Part shown: in pieces, positions 32,419 through 44,088 of the stretch
Layout of the letters: the number at the start of each line of letters is the position of its first letter
Position numbering within the stretch: position 1 is the stretch's first letter
DNA from: Eunapius fragilis
Lineage: Eukaryota; Porifera; Demospongiae; Spongillida; Spongillidae
Reading direction: 5' to 3'
Length of the DNA: 64,000 nucleotides
Assembly: GCA_963681505.1 (NCBI GenBank)
Contig: OY811976.1
Coordinates: 5,446,003 to 5,510,002, forward strand
Notes under the pieces: model-generated
Databases searched by the model: none
Told to the model about the DNA's origin: nothing
The model's input: the letters and a program-made list of their open reading frames with translations, nothing else
Program-made: the position numbers and the translations under genes

Positions 32419-33100
32419 CAGTATTCACCTTTCAGACATAATAGCATTAAATAGGTTGCCATGAGACCAGGATGGACAAAATATACTTAGCAATTCAAAT
32501 CTAGCCTATGAACACCCTTTCATGCAGTTCAATCAGAAACAAAGAAAAGAGGCTACGGTGCATCGTTAAAGATCACTTCATAAGTATTGCTCCTGACTCA
32601 ATCCATGCTCAGCCACCCACAAAGACAGCAAAACGTACGCCTAAACACACTGCTGCTTCATAGTATAGTGAATTTATATTCACGTACACAAAACACAACA
32701 CGCGCGTTCCCTATTCCACTTGACGATGTTTGCACGTTACTTTTGAAGCATATAAGTCACGTCTCAGAAAAAGAGTAACATAAAACGAAAGCTCTATCTA
32801 TGTACAATACCTTTGTAAAAGTCGTTTCTCAACTGGAAGTTCGCACGTCCCGGACTAACTAGTTTTGAAAATCTACCTCCGCGTAAGTAGGCCGCTTTTG
32901 AACGACAATTCTCCAGACCGAAACCATCTTTGATGCCCAAACATACCTCATTCAGTAGAGCACAGGTTCATCTTCAACAATACTTCGTCTAAAGGGTCAT
33001 CACGTGTTCTATTCAGTAACTGTACAACGAATTCCAACGGGTACAAATCATTACAACCGTTGCTAGGTGAGGTAATTGCCATTTCAAAATTTTGGGGCGT
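31984..33100. other. intergenic with (CA)n at 32363-32412
   Basis: No gene recognised. The long frames at 32192-32462 are generated by the CA run. Confidence 0.5.
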
Positions 33101-33149
33101 AGGACTTTTTGTCCATCAATTCAATGGATCGTAACACCCGTGCTTGTTC

Positions 33150-33945
33150 TGCCATAGATAGTGTAATACATGGATTGGAAACGATAAAGATTACGGATTT
33201 CATGCGCGCTTCGATTTCCGTAAACTATTTGACCTCCAGGTTTCTTGTAGATGTCTACAGGTATTGTTCGGAGTGCTATTGCCTCGGTCCTGGAAGTTGA
33301 AAAGTCCCGTTTAAACACATCACCCCGCGGGTGAAGCTGGTCAAAGAAATAGAAAACTTCATGGGCTTCGGGCCCATGAACGAGCTGGTTCGACAATCAA
33401 TTAACTTACAGTAGAAGAAGCTGCGACACAAATGGCAATTTACATATGGAATACTGACTAAACAATTCTAGAATGATTATAGATCAGTTTAAAATAGCTT
33501 CTAGTTCATGACGTCCAATGATTCGTGAGTAAAATCCCACAAAAAGTGATCACTTGCAGTACAGAAAACACCTATTTTTGAATGTAACTTCGTATGCGAA
33601 GGCTTTCAAGCCTTAAAAATACCACAGGGCAATACGTCTTGTGCAGCAGCAAGTAGTAGGCCATAAAAAATCTAGCAGAGTTGTTACGTTCAATGAGGAA
33701 AAGTACACAACCAAAACTCGGCCCAACTATGGCCTTCTCTCCTATACCTTATGTAGAACTACAATACCACACATGCACGTACCTTCCATTTGTAGTGCCA
33801 GAAAAGCTATCTGAAGTATTAGTAAATTTGGAAGCACGAAAAAAAAAACTCACCTGACAAAGACTTCAGGGAATTTCAAGTACCTCGAAAAACGAGTAAC
33901 GGACTGTACGCGGGAAATGACGTCACGTACGTATAGCGTTTCCAA
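33150..33945. repeat. dispersed repeats, inverted copies of 13395-13800 and 6640-6715
   Basis: 33165-33245 and 33595-33710 match the reverse complement of parts of 13395-13800. 33855-33915 matches the reverse complement of 6640-6715. Confidence 0.72.
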
Positions 33946-33948
33946 TCC

Positions 33949-34263
33949 ATGTATTATACTATCTATGGTTCTGCCAAACACAAGAAACCTGCATGCGACA
34001 AATGTACCGCTGGAACCAACTGTACCAAATGCTGCTTGTGCCAACCTCGTTTGCGTGGTCGACCTAGAAAGGATACATTAGTTGCATCGGATTTCGAAAC
34101 GGCAGCTCGGTCAAATCTGGAAAGAGAAGCTCGGATCCATCATACTACAGATGCTTCAGCGAGTTCTGTCTTGGAAGAAACGCCTGCTATAACAGATGAG
34201 GCCATCCAATATGCATCGCAAGCACACATTTTGAAGATGATGGGGCTAATGGGTTGTGCATGA
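33949..34263 (+). CDS. cysteine-cluster plus AT-hook open frame, possibly an exon remnant
   Basis: The 104-codon frame contains CDKCTAGTNCTKCCLC, a dense Cys cluster compatible with zinc binding. It is followed at once by PRLRGRPRK, a canonical AT-hook core (RGRP), then an acidic/helical region ending HILKMMGLMGCA. The first six codons derive from a repeat shared with 33150-33190, so the true start or splice acceptor is probably just after 33965. AT-hooks bind the minor groove of AT-rich DNA. Such Cys plus AT-hook segments occur in transposon-associated proteins of invertebrates, but I cannot name a family. Confidence 0.4.
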   Translation: MYYTIYGSAKHKKPACDKCTAGTNCTKCCLCQPRLRGRPRKDTLVASDFETAARSNLEREARIHHTTDASASSVLEETPAITDEAIQYASQAHILKMMGLMGCA

Positions 34264-34640
34264 GGACGGGTATGAAAGCAGCATGCGAAGGCTCCCTAAT
34301 ATTGATGTCCGTAATCAGATACAGTATGCGAGTGAGCTTGAAAATTAAAGTGGCTGCTATCCCATTTTTTATAATCTATAATACTCTGTTTCTTTATGTT
34401 ATTAATATCCTCATTGCACACAGTTGTATATACCTGAAGTGATTTTATAAGCGTGCACGTTTACGGCACATTATTTTCTGTCCTTCGAATGTCGATATGT
34501 TTCAGTATCAAATATAGACTGGAGTGATGAAAACATCACACTGAATAATATCACATAACTTTACTTATCATTGAGTATTTAAAGTACAGCAATATGGGCC
34601 GGCTTTAGATGTTTTTGTGTCTACTTCACATCCATGTATA
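34264..34640. other. intergenic, nothing recognised
   Basis: AT-rich sequence immediately upstream of the Helitron terminus. No feature. Confidence 0.5.
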
Positions 34641-35760
34641 TCGAGAGTTACGTTAGTAACTCTCATATAGGATTTGACCCCGATTATGAATGTCATTAAA
34701 AAAACGCGACCCGCTTCTAACAAGACTCCCGACGAGCGGATGGCTTACCTTGTTATCGTCGTCGTACAAGAAGGCAATAACAAGCAGTTTCGTGTTTGTT
34801 TGATGTCACAAAACCGCGTGGTTGTAGAGAACAAAACAATTTTCGAAACTCGTACCCAGTCCCACGTATTTCTCGTTCTTCTTCTTCTTCTTCTTGTTCT
34901 TGACCACGCATAACTCGGGATAGGAACACTTTTAAGAAATGAAAATCACACCAATGGCTTCAGAATTCGTTGGCATTTTCGCTTCTGTGGTCAAAACGTC
35001 TCGAGGCTACATGACATATATCGGTGGTTGTGTTAGCAAATCACGTATAGCTTACTGCACTGACACGACTCGGATAGGTCCTACGTCGCTCTTTATACGA
35101 AGTACTAGCAGTATACATCATGTAATCAAATGTGTACGGTCTGGGCACTACACGTAGTGGAAATTAACTTTGGCGGTTATGTATTTTAATAACGTGCACG
35201 TGCGTAATATAATCATTCTTGTTATTCGATCGTTGTAGGCTTGACGCTCTTTGTAACTTAGTGAAGTTGTTTTTTTTTTTTTTTCAAAATGCCTTCACGT
35301 CAGGAAAAGAAGAAAGCCAAACGACGAGCATAGTATCTCAAAACTAGAGACGACGTATTAGATTCAGCCCGAGCGGAACTACAAAGCAGAGCCTGAAAAG
35401 AAACGGATCTCTCGACGCGCAAGTATCGAGATGCGATTAGTAGGGGGGGGGGGGGGGGGGGGGAGGGTGCTGTCTGCTTCTGGCCCGATACAAAATGCGT
35501 TCGTGGGTTCGATCGCGCTGGGGCGACAATTAATAACCTCTCTTCTATTTCGGCCGCCCCTTAAAGCCCCCTCAGATCCTGAAAAGGAACGGACCTCTCG
35601 ACGTGCAAGGTATCGAGCAGATCCTGAAAAAAGACAGCGATATTGCCATAGTCCTGAACGTGCATCTCGCTCGGCGAAAAGAGTTAAGGTCACTCAAAGG
35701 TATGTCGTACCTTTACAACCTCCCTCTCATATCAAGATGGATTAGTTATACGGCTCATAA
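34641..35760 (+). mobile_element. defective Helitron copy (5' end and exon 1 relic)
   Basis: Begins with TC after an A, as Helitrons do, then the hairpin GAGAGTTAC-GTTA-GTAACTCTC. It aligns with 59939-60760 over the 5' leader. The exon-1 frame starts at ATG 35289 (MPSRQEKKKAKRR) but meets TAG at 35331. The Lys/Glu repeat is reduced, and about 150 bp containing a poly-G run (35443-35462) is inserted near 35430-35575. The relic ends like the intact copy at AKRVKVTQR and the donor GTATGT (35702). A fold-back MITE follows within 90 bp. No Rep/helicase sequence is present. Confidence 0.85.
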
Positions 35761-35785
35761 TCGGGTATAAATAAAAATCAATGAA

Positions 35786-36075
35786 ACAAGTAAATAAAAA
35801 ACATTCTCTATGAGAAAGTTGGTGGCATATAGGATTTGAAGGCAATGGTGGTGTAAAAAGGAAGGAAACAAGGGTCTAGTAATAAGGGAAAATGGAATAG
35901 TCCTATATTTAGCACATTTCTATATGTAGGATATAGTATGTTCGTGTGCTAAATATAGGACTATTCCATTTTCCCTTATTACTAGACCCTTGTTTCCTTC
36001 CTTTTTACACCACCATTGCCTTCAAATCCTATATGCCACCAACTTTCTCATAGAGAATGTTTTTTATTTACTTGT
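35786..36075. mobile_element. fold-back MITE FB1, copy 3, most complete
   Basis: 290 bp. Ends ACAAGTAAATAAAAAACATT and exact inverse. The two arms pair almost perfectly over about 130 bp each. This copy best shows the full family. Confidence 0.95.
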
Positions 36076-36169
36076 ATATATATAATACAACGTAATTACG
36101 TGCTAACCTTGTCAGAAATGTAATCTTATCATACACCATTTTATATGTATGGAAAGCCATTAGTTGGTA

Positions 36170-37010
36170 TTGCAATATAGGTTAGTCCGGAAATCCATTA
36201 TGTAGAAGCCAAAGGTATGATGTGTCAAACCCAGACTGAAATCATGATCGTGTCCAGTGAAACTGTTATGATGCTAATCGTATTGCGGGCATATCTATGT
36301 AGAATGTTTGCACGTGTGTGTAAGCTCAAGAACAATCTGTAATAAAAGGAGAGAGAAATGTGTACAGGAAACGGAAACTCTGAGATCATAGCCTCACCTA
36401 GTACCATGCATTCTCATCCAACTTTTTCATAGCGAAAGAACCATTCCAATAATTGAGGAAGTCTTTACCTATAGATCAACAGCTGTATATCATACTGTTG
36501 GGCAAACACCTACCTGATTCAGCACACCTCTTAGGCTTAGTACAGCTTCGTTGTCTTCGTTCACAATGCGTACCACCTTTTCTGCAGCGTTTTTACTACC
36601 TTTAAGGCTTTAACTAGCTTCGTTGCAATTGCTGGATAGCACTAGAACGCCGACCTGTACGCAGATAATTACAACACTCCTGAGACCATTCGCGTTTTAA
36701 GCCACTGGCTATAACAACAGCATATTGCAAGATATATCTCAGTGGCAAAACGTGCTGGATTTTCAACCAACATAATCCAGTATGTTCTGCTTGGCCCTAT
36801 TGCGTAATGGTACAATAGTGTTTCTAGATTGGATCTTTTGTGGATTCAAGCGGAATTTCTCTATCACCGTTGAACTGTCACTATTGTTTACATAACATGC
36901 GCTGGATTTATTTATAAGGAGGAGGTACCTTGGGAAACCTCGTGTTATTGTTTTTGGATTTTTAGTCACCGTCTCGATGGAAATAAAAAGCGTCACGCAA
37001 ACTTTTGTGC
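36170..37010 (-). repeat. gene-like repeat family S2, copy 1 (minus)
   Basis: Reverse complement of 53560-54400. Exon-like open stretches on the minus strand: SSTVIEKFRLNPQKIQ (about 36860), the Cys-containing CCNYLHTG region (about 36670), a helix ending VVRIVNEDNEAVLSLRGVLN followed by the donor GTAGGT (about 36515), and a last ELTHTCKHST-type stretch (about 36320). This copy differs by an inserted octamer and a deletion in the helix. It could be the remains of a small secreted helical protein gene; I cannot establish a full frame. Confidence 0.6.
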
Positions 37011-37448
37011 ATTTTTAATTGTATGAGCGGACGTATTAATACCGTAATGTTTGCGATCATTTTCTAATTAGAAACCTCCATTACAGAACGGCTGTGAGCC
37101 AATCGATCTGTAACCATTATTTAGGGCGACCTGTCACTGGTATGTACTCTAAATCTTAACTGATAAAATGCATCTCTCTTAGGTCCACCACGTATTTCCA
37201 GGTCCTTCTATAAGTGGTCGCGCGAGTACATCTTATGTGGCTTAGAATAATCGAAAAAAGTTCGGGATCAACACCTGATCATGATCGAAGCGTCGATCGG
37301 AGACAGAGAGAAGTAAATGCTACAGTTCAAGAAATGCATGCGCTCTTGACTATTAATAAAATGGCACAGCAAACCTTTTGCATTACTGGAAGTTTGGTCA
37401 CCTGGACTTATTATATGCATGGCACCTTTGAAGCATGAACTAGCAAAA

Positions 37449-37950
37449 GCAATAATTCTGAATATTCATAATTAATACGCGTAACCCGATCCCTTAGTGC
37501 ATCATGGGAGTAACACGGTGAGGAATTTAAAGTGAATGGCTTCAGAGTGCAAACAGCGAAACCTTACAATATACAGGACTGAACTAGCATCCAATTCATG
37601 CTAAACGTTTCACAGCTTAAAGAGCTAGTCTGACAAGTAACGATAGTTGTTACAATTCGGAGTACAGTAGAGTGTGTTTAACAGTATTTCTAAACCTTTA
37701 AACGGCACCCGCATCATTTGGGGCAGATGCCCCCCCCCCCCCCCCCCCCCCCCTTCACACCTTGTCCGCCGCTTTATTGTTTCAGTCCGTTACTAACGAG
37801 TATGCACTGAGTTCCCGGCCAGCACCCTGTTTTATTATATAATTCTGCGCATCGATTTGGGGCGTACAAGTGTGTGTATTCGCACCACCATGCACATGAC
37901 CTCGATATTATTAGATTATATAAGACTTTCAAATACATTCAAACGTTTGC
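37449..37950. repeat. direct repeat of about 500 bp, copy 1 (second at 38517-39026)
   Basis: Starts AATAATTCTGAATATTCATA and runs through a poly-C tract (37730-37753), TTGTCCGCCGCTTTA, GGGGCGTACAAGTGTGTGTA and ACCATGCACATGACCTCG. The second copy has the same order with an extra 31 bp at 38727-38757. Parts recur at 44995-45300 upstream of the second S1 gene. Confidence 0.9.
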
Positions 37951-37954
37951 CATA

Positions 37955-38250
37955 TTATGTGGTCGTATATGGTACATTGAAGGCATTAGTTCATATTTGA
38001 CACATTTTTGGACTTCGGGTGTGTACTTTACCACAATTTAATTTTCCGTATTTCTATTTATACAAGGAAGGCAATTTGGGCTCATTGGCAATGTTTCACG
38101 TGATGAATTTGTGGCACAAGATATTGAAAATAAGAAATGTAATAATCAATGTAGTGAACAGTGCACAATATGACGCAGAATAGTGGTCTGGAAGCAACGT
38201 CGACCCGTCTCGAATCACCAGAATCAACTGCTCGCGTACACCAGGAATTT
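37955..38250 (-). repeat. dispersed repeat G, copy 3 (inverted)
   Basis: Matches the reverse complement of 51880-52140: ATATTATGTGGTCGTATATG, TAATTTTCCG, GGGCTCATTGGCAATGTTTC, GAATCAACTGCTCGCGTA. Confidence 0.8.
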
Positions 38251-38516
38251 TTAGTGCATTTTTTTACTGTGGCTGTCACATTATATATATTGTCCATGGT
38301 TCCCATCATGTAATATGGACACCTATGCCTTCAACAGAATGTTAAAGATATAACATTAATTCTCGTTCTTTTATTTTGGGTTAGGGTTAGGAAAATTAAT
38401 TTGTGGAAAAGTACACTGACCTATGGTACTACTTTCCATTCAAATGCTGCTGCTCCAACTGGACGCAATCGATTTCTCAGCAATTGGGTTCGCTGTCGTT
38501 AATCTTGCTGCGAAAT

Positions 38517-39026
38517 CAATAATTCTGAATATTCATAATTAATACGCGTAACCCGATCCCTTAGTGCATCATGGGAGTAACACGGTGAGGAATTTAAAGT
38601 GAATGGCTTCAGAGTGCAAACAGCGAAACCTTACAATATACAGGAACTAGCATCCAATTCATGCTAAACGTTTCACAGCTTAAAGAGCTAGTCTGATAAG
38701 TAAAGATAGTTGTTACAATTCGGAGTACCATCTTATATGTACCGATGGAAAACATCATATAGTAGAGTGTGTTTAGCAGCATTTCTAAACCTTTAAACGG
38801 CACCCGCATCATTTGGGGCAGATGCCCCCCCTCCCCCTTCACACCTTGTCCGCCGCTTTAATTGTTTCAGTCCGTTACTAACGAGTATGCACTGAGTTCC
38901 CGGCCAGCACCCCGTTTTATTATATAATTCTGCGCATCGATTTGGGGCGTACAAGTGTGTGTATTCGCATGCACCACCATGCACATGACCTCGGTATTAT
39001 AAGACTTTCAAATACATTCAAATGTT
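38517..39026. repeat. direct repeat of about 500 bp, copy 2
   Basis: See 37449. This copy lies directly upstream of the intact S1 gene at 39524 and may include its promoter region. Confidence 0.9.
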
Positions 39027-39523
39027 TGTAATTCAAATCAACTATTTATGCCTAGCTTTAATTATATTTAATCTAATCTACACCAACCATAGATATTTTA
39101 CCTGAGCTCCAACCGCTAAGTCGTTAGGATAATCGTGATCTGATGGCCTCATGTAAAAGATGTTTTCGAAAAATTTCGGGATAAAACCTAACTGTCCTGA
39201 TATGTAACGGCCAGATGGAAATTGCTTTTAAAAGTCAAGAGCATTACCCCATTACCAAATAATGATTTGTGTTTCTACTTATTTATGTTTCCTTCCAGCT
39301 TTGTATTATATAAATACTAATTTTAACAACTTGTCACCTATATTAGAGGTGGGGAGGAATTTATGGAGTTAAGTGTGAAATGTAGTATGGCTTGAGACTA
39401 AATTAACGAATCCGTACAATTAGCTAATTTCAATATCCTGCAGCTTTAAAAGATATTTTTTGTATTTAAACTACAACCAATTCCTTCCACCTCATAGGAG
39501 ACAGAATAGGAAATAATTTAGAA
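39027..39523. promoter_or_regulatory. duplicated 5' flank of S1 gene A
   Basis: Shares GAGCTCCAACCGCTAAGTCG and TTAGGATAATCGTGATC with 45275-45305 upstream of gene B. It also shares the last about 60 bp before the ATG (CTACAACCAATTCCTTCCAC). Co-duplication of the flank suggests the copies could be expressed alike. No TATA box is assigned. Confidence 0.4.
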
Positions 39524-40195
39524 ATGCTGTTGAACTCAGTCATCAGTATGATGCTAGTACTTTCCATCGGTACGGCAGATGTTGCTCCAATTAAACGTGA
39601 CATGTCCACTGAAGACGCTACACTTGCAAATCTCAATGGAGGGATTATTGTTCTTGGTGAAGTTATAAATAGGCTGGAGGTAGGCACTTGCACATAAATG
39701 GCTAGCGAGTTTGCAGATTTTGATGTTGATGATTAATGGATTCATTAAACACATACAGTTGCAAAATATCACTGACGAAACATCCAGTGTGCTTGCGGCT
39801 GTGTGCATTTTGAGGAACTATCCATTGTCTCGGGAAAACACAACTTCTCAAATTCATTATGATGCGCTGATTGCACTCAAGGAAGCTGTCATTAACAACT
39901 CGTGCTCATGGGTAAGTGTTTTAATGAAATACTGATTTATAGTCTATGTGTTTGCTCATCTATCCAGCTGTCATTACTGCTTCATAAATCGTTGCCGTGT
40001 GAAGATTTGACAGCCTACTACTGCAGTACGGCAGAAGTAATGGGCCAAATTCAGAGCATGTTCTACACTACGCTCAAAGAGAACCATCCAGATGGACATG
40101 TCAAAGTCTGCAGTGATTGGATTGCAGACAATCTAAGCGGCTACAGTGCAGACCTCAAGGCATTTATAGCCACCTTTTGTCCTTTTGCATTTTAA
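39524..40195 (+). CDS. S1 gene A: predicted secreted 178-aa protein, three exons, intact
   Basis: Exons 39524-39679 (52 codons), 39759-39911 (51 codons) and 39968-40195 (75 codons plus TAA). Both introns (79 and 56 bp) are phase 0 with GT-AG ends. Residues 1-21 (MLLNSVISMMLVLSIGTADV) form a signal peptide with likely cleavage before PIKRD. The mature chain is mostly helix-forming. It has Cys in LAAVCIL, NNSCSW, SLPCED, YYCSTAE, KVCSD and TFCPF (six in all), and N-glycosylation sequons NIT, NTT, NNS and NLS. No known domain is recognised. Sister copy B (45743) is nearly identical and also intact, which supports a real protein. A secreted four-helix or defence-type factor is possible, but function is unknown. 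I chose this ATG because the signal peptide starts there; the frame is open further upstream without Met. Confidence 0.72.
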
Positions 40196-40419
40196 TGCGT
40201 TTAGCAGCCGTATGAATATACCGTTATGCTTTCCGTATGGCTCAGAAGCCACCCCCCTCCCCCTTCGATGTTAATTACGTTTTTATTAATCACTCCATAT
40301 TAGTCTCGTCTCCAGGCCAAAACGTTGGCCTATTTCAAACGCGCAGTAATGTAAATTTCTAACTGCGCGGTAACGTACTGTGGCCTGGACTGGAGACTGC
40401 GCATACCCCACTTTAAAAT

Positions 40420-40850
40420 CCTGGATATGCGCCAAACAATACCGAATGTTGAACGGGAATATAGAGGAATTCCACTTGAATCTACAGAAGATCCAATCTA
40501 GAAACTTTATCATGCAATTAATTGGGCCATGGAGAACATACTGGATTATATGTTGGTTGAAAATCCAGCACGATTTGCCACTGAGATATACCTTGCAATA
40601 TGCTGTTGCTATAGCCAGCGGCTTATAACGAGAATGTTCTCAGGAGTGTTGTAATTATCTGCATACAAGTTGGCGTACCACTGCTATCGCAACGAAGCTA
40701 GTTAAAGGTAGTACAAACGCTGCAATGATGAACCAAGAGGTACAGGAAATGGTGGTACGCATTCTGAACGAAGCCAACGAAACTGCACTAAGCCTAAGAG
40801 GTGTGCTAAAGTAGTGTCCCACCAGGTAGGCGTTTGCCCAATCTGTAAGG
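40420..40850 (+). repeat. gene-like repeat family S2, copy 2, continued at 41215-41440
   Basis: Matches 53720-54075 (ATTATCTGCATACA, ACGAAGCTAGTTAAAGGTAG, GAGGTACAGGAAATGGTGGT). Reads ATKLVKGSTNAAMMNQEVQE then MVVRILNEANETALSLRGVL, then TAG instead of a donor. The downstream part is split off by a Helitron-like fragment and a fold-back MITE and resumes at about 41215 (CGTTCTTGAGCTTACACACA). Confidence 0.6.
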
Positions 40851-41003
40851 TATACCGCTACAGCTATACTAGGCTGATCAAGAAAAGATCGAAGGTCTAT
40901 GAGCGCTACAGCTACGAAGCCCAACCAGATAAGAAGCGCGACAGCTACAAAGCTGATCCAGAAAAGATGGTCTCTTATCACAAGAAAAATTTAAAAATAG
41001 AAC
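40850..41003 (+). pseudogene. short relic of Helitron N-terminal Lys/Glu repeat
   Basis: Reads KKRSKVYERYSYEAQPDKKR then DSYKADPEK, the same kind of Arg-x-Tyr / Pro-Glu-Lys repeat as in the Helitron exon at 60610, but from a different family member. It is closed by TAG soon after. Confidence 0.5.
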
Positions 41004-41222
41004 GTGGTATATAGGATTGCATGTAAGGCAATAGTGGTGTAAAAAAGAAAGGAAACAAGGGTCTAATAAGAAGGGGAAATATAATGCCCTATATTTCGCC
41101 CATTTGTAGGACATTATATTTGTGAGGGAAATGTTTATTAGACCCTAGTTTCCTTCCTTCTATTGCCTTAAAATCCTATATGCCACCAACGTTCTCAAAG
41201 AGATTGTTTTTCTTACTTGTAT
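41004..41222. mobile_element. fold-back MITE FB1, copy 4, partly degraded
   Basis: Arms GGCAATAGTGGTGTA / TTGCCTTAAAATCC, GGAAACAAGGGTCTAATAAG and inverse. The left end is truncated and the right end TTTTTCTTACTTGTA is intact. Confidence 0.85.
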
Positions 41223-41639
41223 TACAGATCGTTCTTGAGCTTACACACATGTGACGTGCAAGCATTCTACATAGATATGCCCGCAATATGATTATAGCAT
41301 CACAACAGTTTCACTGGACATGATCATGATCTCAGTCTTGGTTTAACACATCGTACCATTGGCCTCTGCATGATGGATTTCCGGACTAACCTATATTGCA
41401 ATTATCAATTAATGGCTTTCGGTATGTAAAATGGCGTATGACAAAACTACGTTTCTGACGAGACTAGCACGTAATTACGATATACATACATGCATGATAA
41501 GTATTTAGATTATAAAAAATGGGATAGCAGCCACTTTAATTTTAAGCAGCCTTGACGCAAATTACGACGTTATAGTTTGGCATTAACCACATGATCCGCT
41601 CTCATTATTCCTTAAAAGCAACTAATCCGTACAATTAGC

Positions 41640-41870
41640 TAATTTCGATATCCAGTAGCTTTAAACGATGTCTTTAATTGTATTTAAACTGCAACCAGTT
41701 CCTTTTACCTCAGAATAGGAAGAAAAAAATAGAAGAGCTGTTGAATTCAGTCATCGGTATGATGCATGCTAATACTTTCCATCGGTACGTTAAATGGTGC
41801 TCCAATTAAACGTGACATGTCCACTGATGACGCTACATTTGCAAATCTCAATGGAAGGATTACACGGGCC
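41640..41870 (+). pseudogene. S1 fragment D (exon 1 remnant)
   Basis: Matches S1 exon 1 and its flank: GTTGAATTCAGTCATCGGTA, GCTCCAATTAAACGTGACAT, TTGCAAATCTCAATGGA. It has lost the ATG (GAAGAGCTG) and carries a 4-base insertion, so it is non-functional. Exons 2 and 3 are absent. Confidence 0.85.
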
Positions 41871-42526
41871 TGTATACAGAACGTATAAAATTGCGTATAT
41901 TATATTTGTATAACAAGGATACGACTATTCTTGTGTATACTATTTTTATATACAAGCGTATACCTCCTGCCACTGTAATACACATAGGGGTATATCTCAT
42001 AATCCAATTTAAACATAAGTACCGTATATTAGCAAAATCGTCTCCAGCTCCATCACATACCATAATTTCGAAATACCGCGCCCGATCTCTTATAATAAGT
42101 CACCATGCATGTAGTAAATGACATTATGATAGACGGCTGAAGTAAGCAGCATGTGCGGCTGTGTGCGAGCATGATAGCGCATGTAGAGTGCCATGTGTGT
42201 GCGGGGGAGATAGGCAAATCTATCGTGCATGCGTAATATTTATGCATTTGAATAGCTGTGGTTTAAAGGCGATAGAGAAAAAAAGGTTGATAGCCTAACT
42301 CGGATCGGGCCTCTTGGCGAATTACCTAACACACCTCCACTACCGGACCGTCCACAATGTGCCCAACAGATCGATGATTATATGGAAACGGGCCTCGAAG
42401 CGATTGTCTGGATTGTGTTACCCCACCTCGCCGATAGATGAAACGTGGGGCTGCCTTGGCAAACTTTTACCACTATGGATCCAGCGACGGCAGCAGCAAG
42501 CAGCAGCAGAACGTGCTTCAGATTCA

Positions 42527-42647
42527 GGGGCGGATGCAGGAATCGAATGAGGGGGGGGGGTGTGCATAATGAATTTTTTTGATGGGGTGGGGCACAGTAG
42601 AAGCTAGGGGGTATGGGAGAGCGCTGTAAGCTTCCCTAGACCACCCC

Positions 42648-42680
<33 letters not shown>

Positions 42681-43618
42681 AGGTGCCAACGCTTTTCGCA
42701 TCAATAACTAAAATAAAACATGCTCAGCGCAACTGAAATGGTCATACATTCGTGTACATGATGTACGTAACTCAGTACTATAGTCAGGTTAGAGAGTATA
42801 CTTCATTTCATGTATGGCAAAATATCGGTTATTTGATAAGAGATTCTGATTCCTAGGTCCTTTACAACTTTTTCTTTCTTACGCACTTGACTTGGATGGA
42901 GTTACAATGGTATAATTTCTAATTACGTGGATTTACGCGTCAAACTTCGGCTCTCGTTTCTGCGTTAGGTCCATATATATGGGATCGTGGATCTCATATT
43001 TTTTTCAAGTTTTGAAATTATTCCATATTAAAAGAGACACCTATGCCCTCTACAATTTCTTTCTTACGCACTGGAAATTAGTTCCTCCATCGATTCATGA
43101 AGTTACAGTGGCCTGAATTACGCGCACATTTAGTGCTATACGTTTTAATTGCACGCGTCAACTTTGATGCACCTTCCTGGAATATGCATAGGTCCCTTTT
43201 CGCTGCCACGACCCCATATGTTTGGGGCCAGCATTATTTGTTCAAAACCCATGCTATATAATGCTGAATGCGTTATTGCATGTGTCATGCAATGCGTACG
43301 AAGCCTGGAAACAAAGTTTTCAATACAGCTAAATATATATGAATGACAAGACATGTATTTGAAATGCAACATGGCATACTCGAACAAAATACAAGATTTA
43401 AACATTTTTACTAATATACTGTTGGCAAATTAGGTCAACATCAATTTCAATGAAGTGGTCAATGCTAGGGTTACTGTGGCTATAGATCTAAATATGGTTA
43501 ATTTGATATTTTTATTCACGTTCATTTATTCATGATCGACTGGAAGGGGGGGTGTCCGGACACCCAGGACTCACCCCTCCCCCCCCCCCCCCCCCCCCTC
43601 CCCGCTGTATCCGCCTCT
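42527..43618. mobile_element. poly-G/poly-C element, limits approximate
   Basis: Left end CAGGGGCGGATGCAGGAA with a G run. Right end poly-C, CGCTGTATCCGCCTCTG. These are imperfect inverts of each other and similar to the hAT-like MITE ends at 6815 and 8038. A poly-C run also lies at 42649-42680. No exact target duplication is seen. Non-coding. Confidence 0.55.
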
Positions 43619-44088
43619 GGAATTGCGACGATTTTAAAGCCGTTGTGCTGTTCAAATTAATTCCGTCATGTTCTCTATATAGAGCAGAAACAGCGCGTGA
43701 GAAAGCTCCACAGCATCTATGAGATCTCGGCTAGCGGTGTGTCAAAGTAACTGCTAGTCATAGTACTTTACATGAAAACCTCAGGAAGAATTTTATTTTT
43801 AACTTGTCTGTATACACATCCATGTGACAGCACCAATTAGCGAAATTCATCATAACCGTTGAACTATCAGTATTGTCTACATCAAATGGCAATTATATAG
43901 CTACATGTATATAGACAATAAGCGCCTATCATCTGATTTTGCGATGAGTAACCTGATGACAATATTTAAAATACGCATTTTCATTATACCATTACTGGTT
44001 TTTCTTAAATAAATATAATCACTACCCATTAGCTCTAAATAGTACAGAATTGTGCACAACGGCATGATCATACGGCTGCTAATACGCA

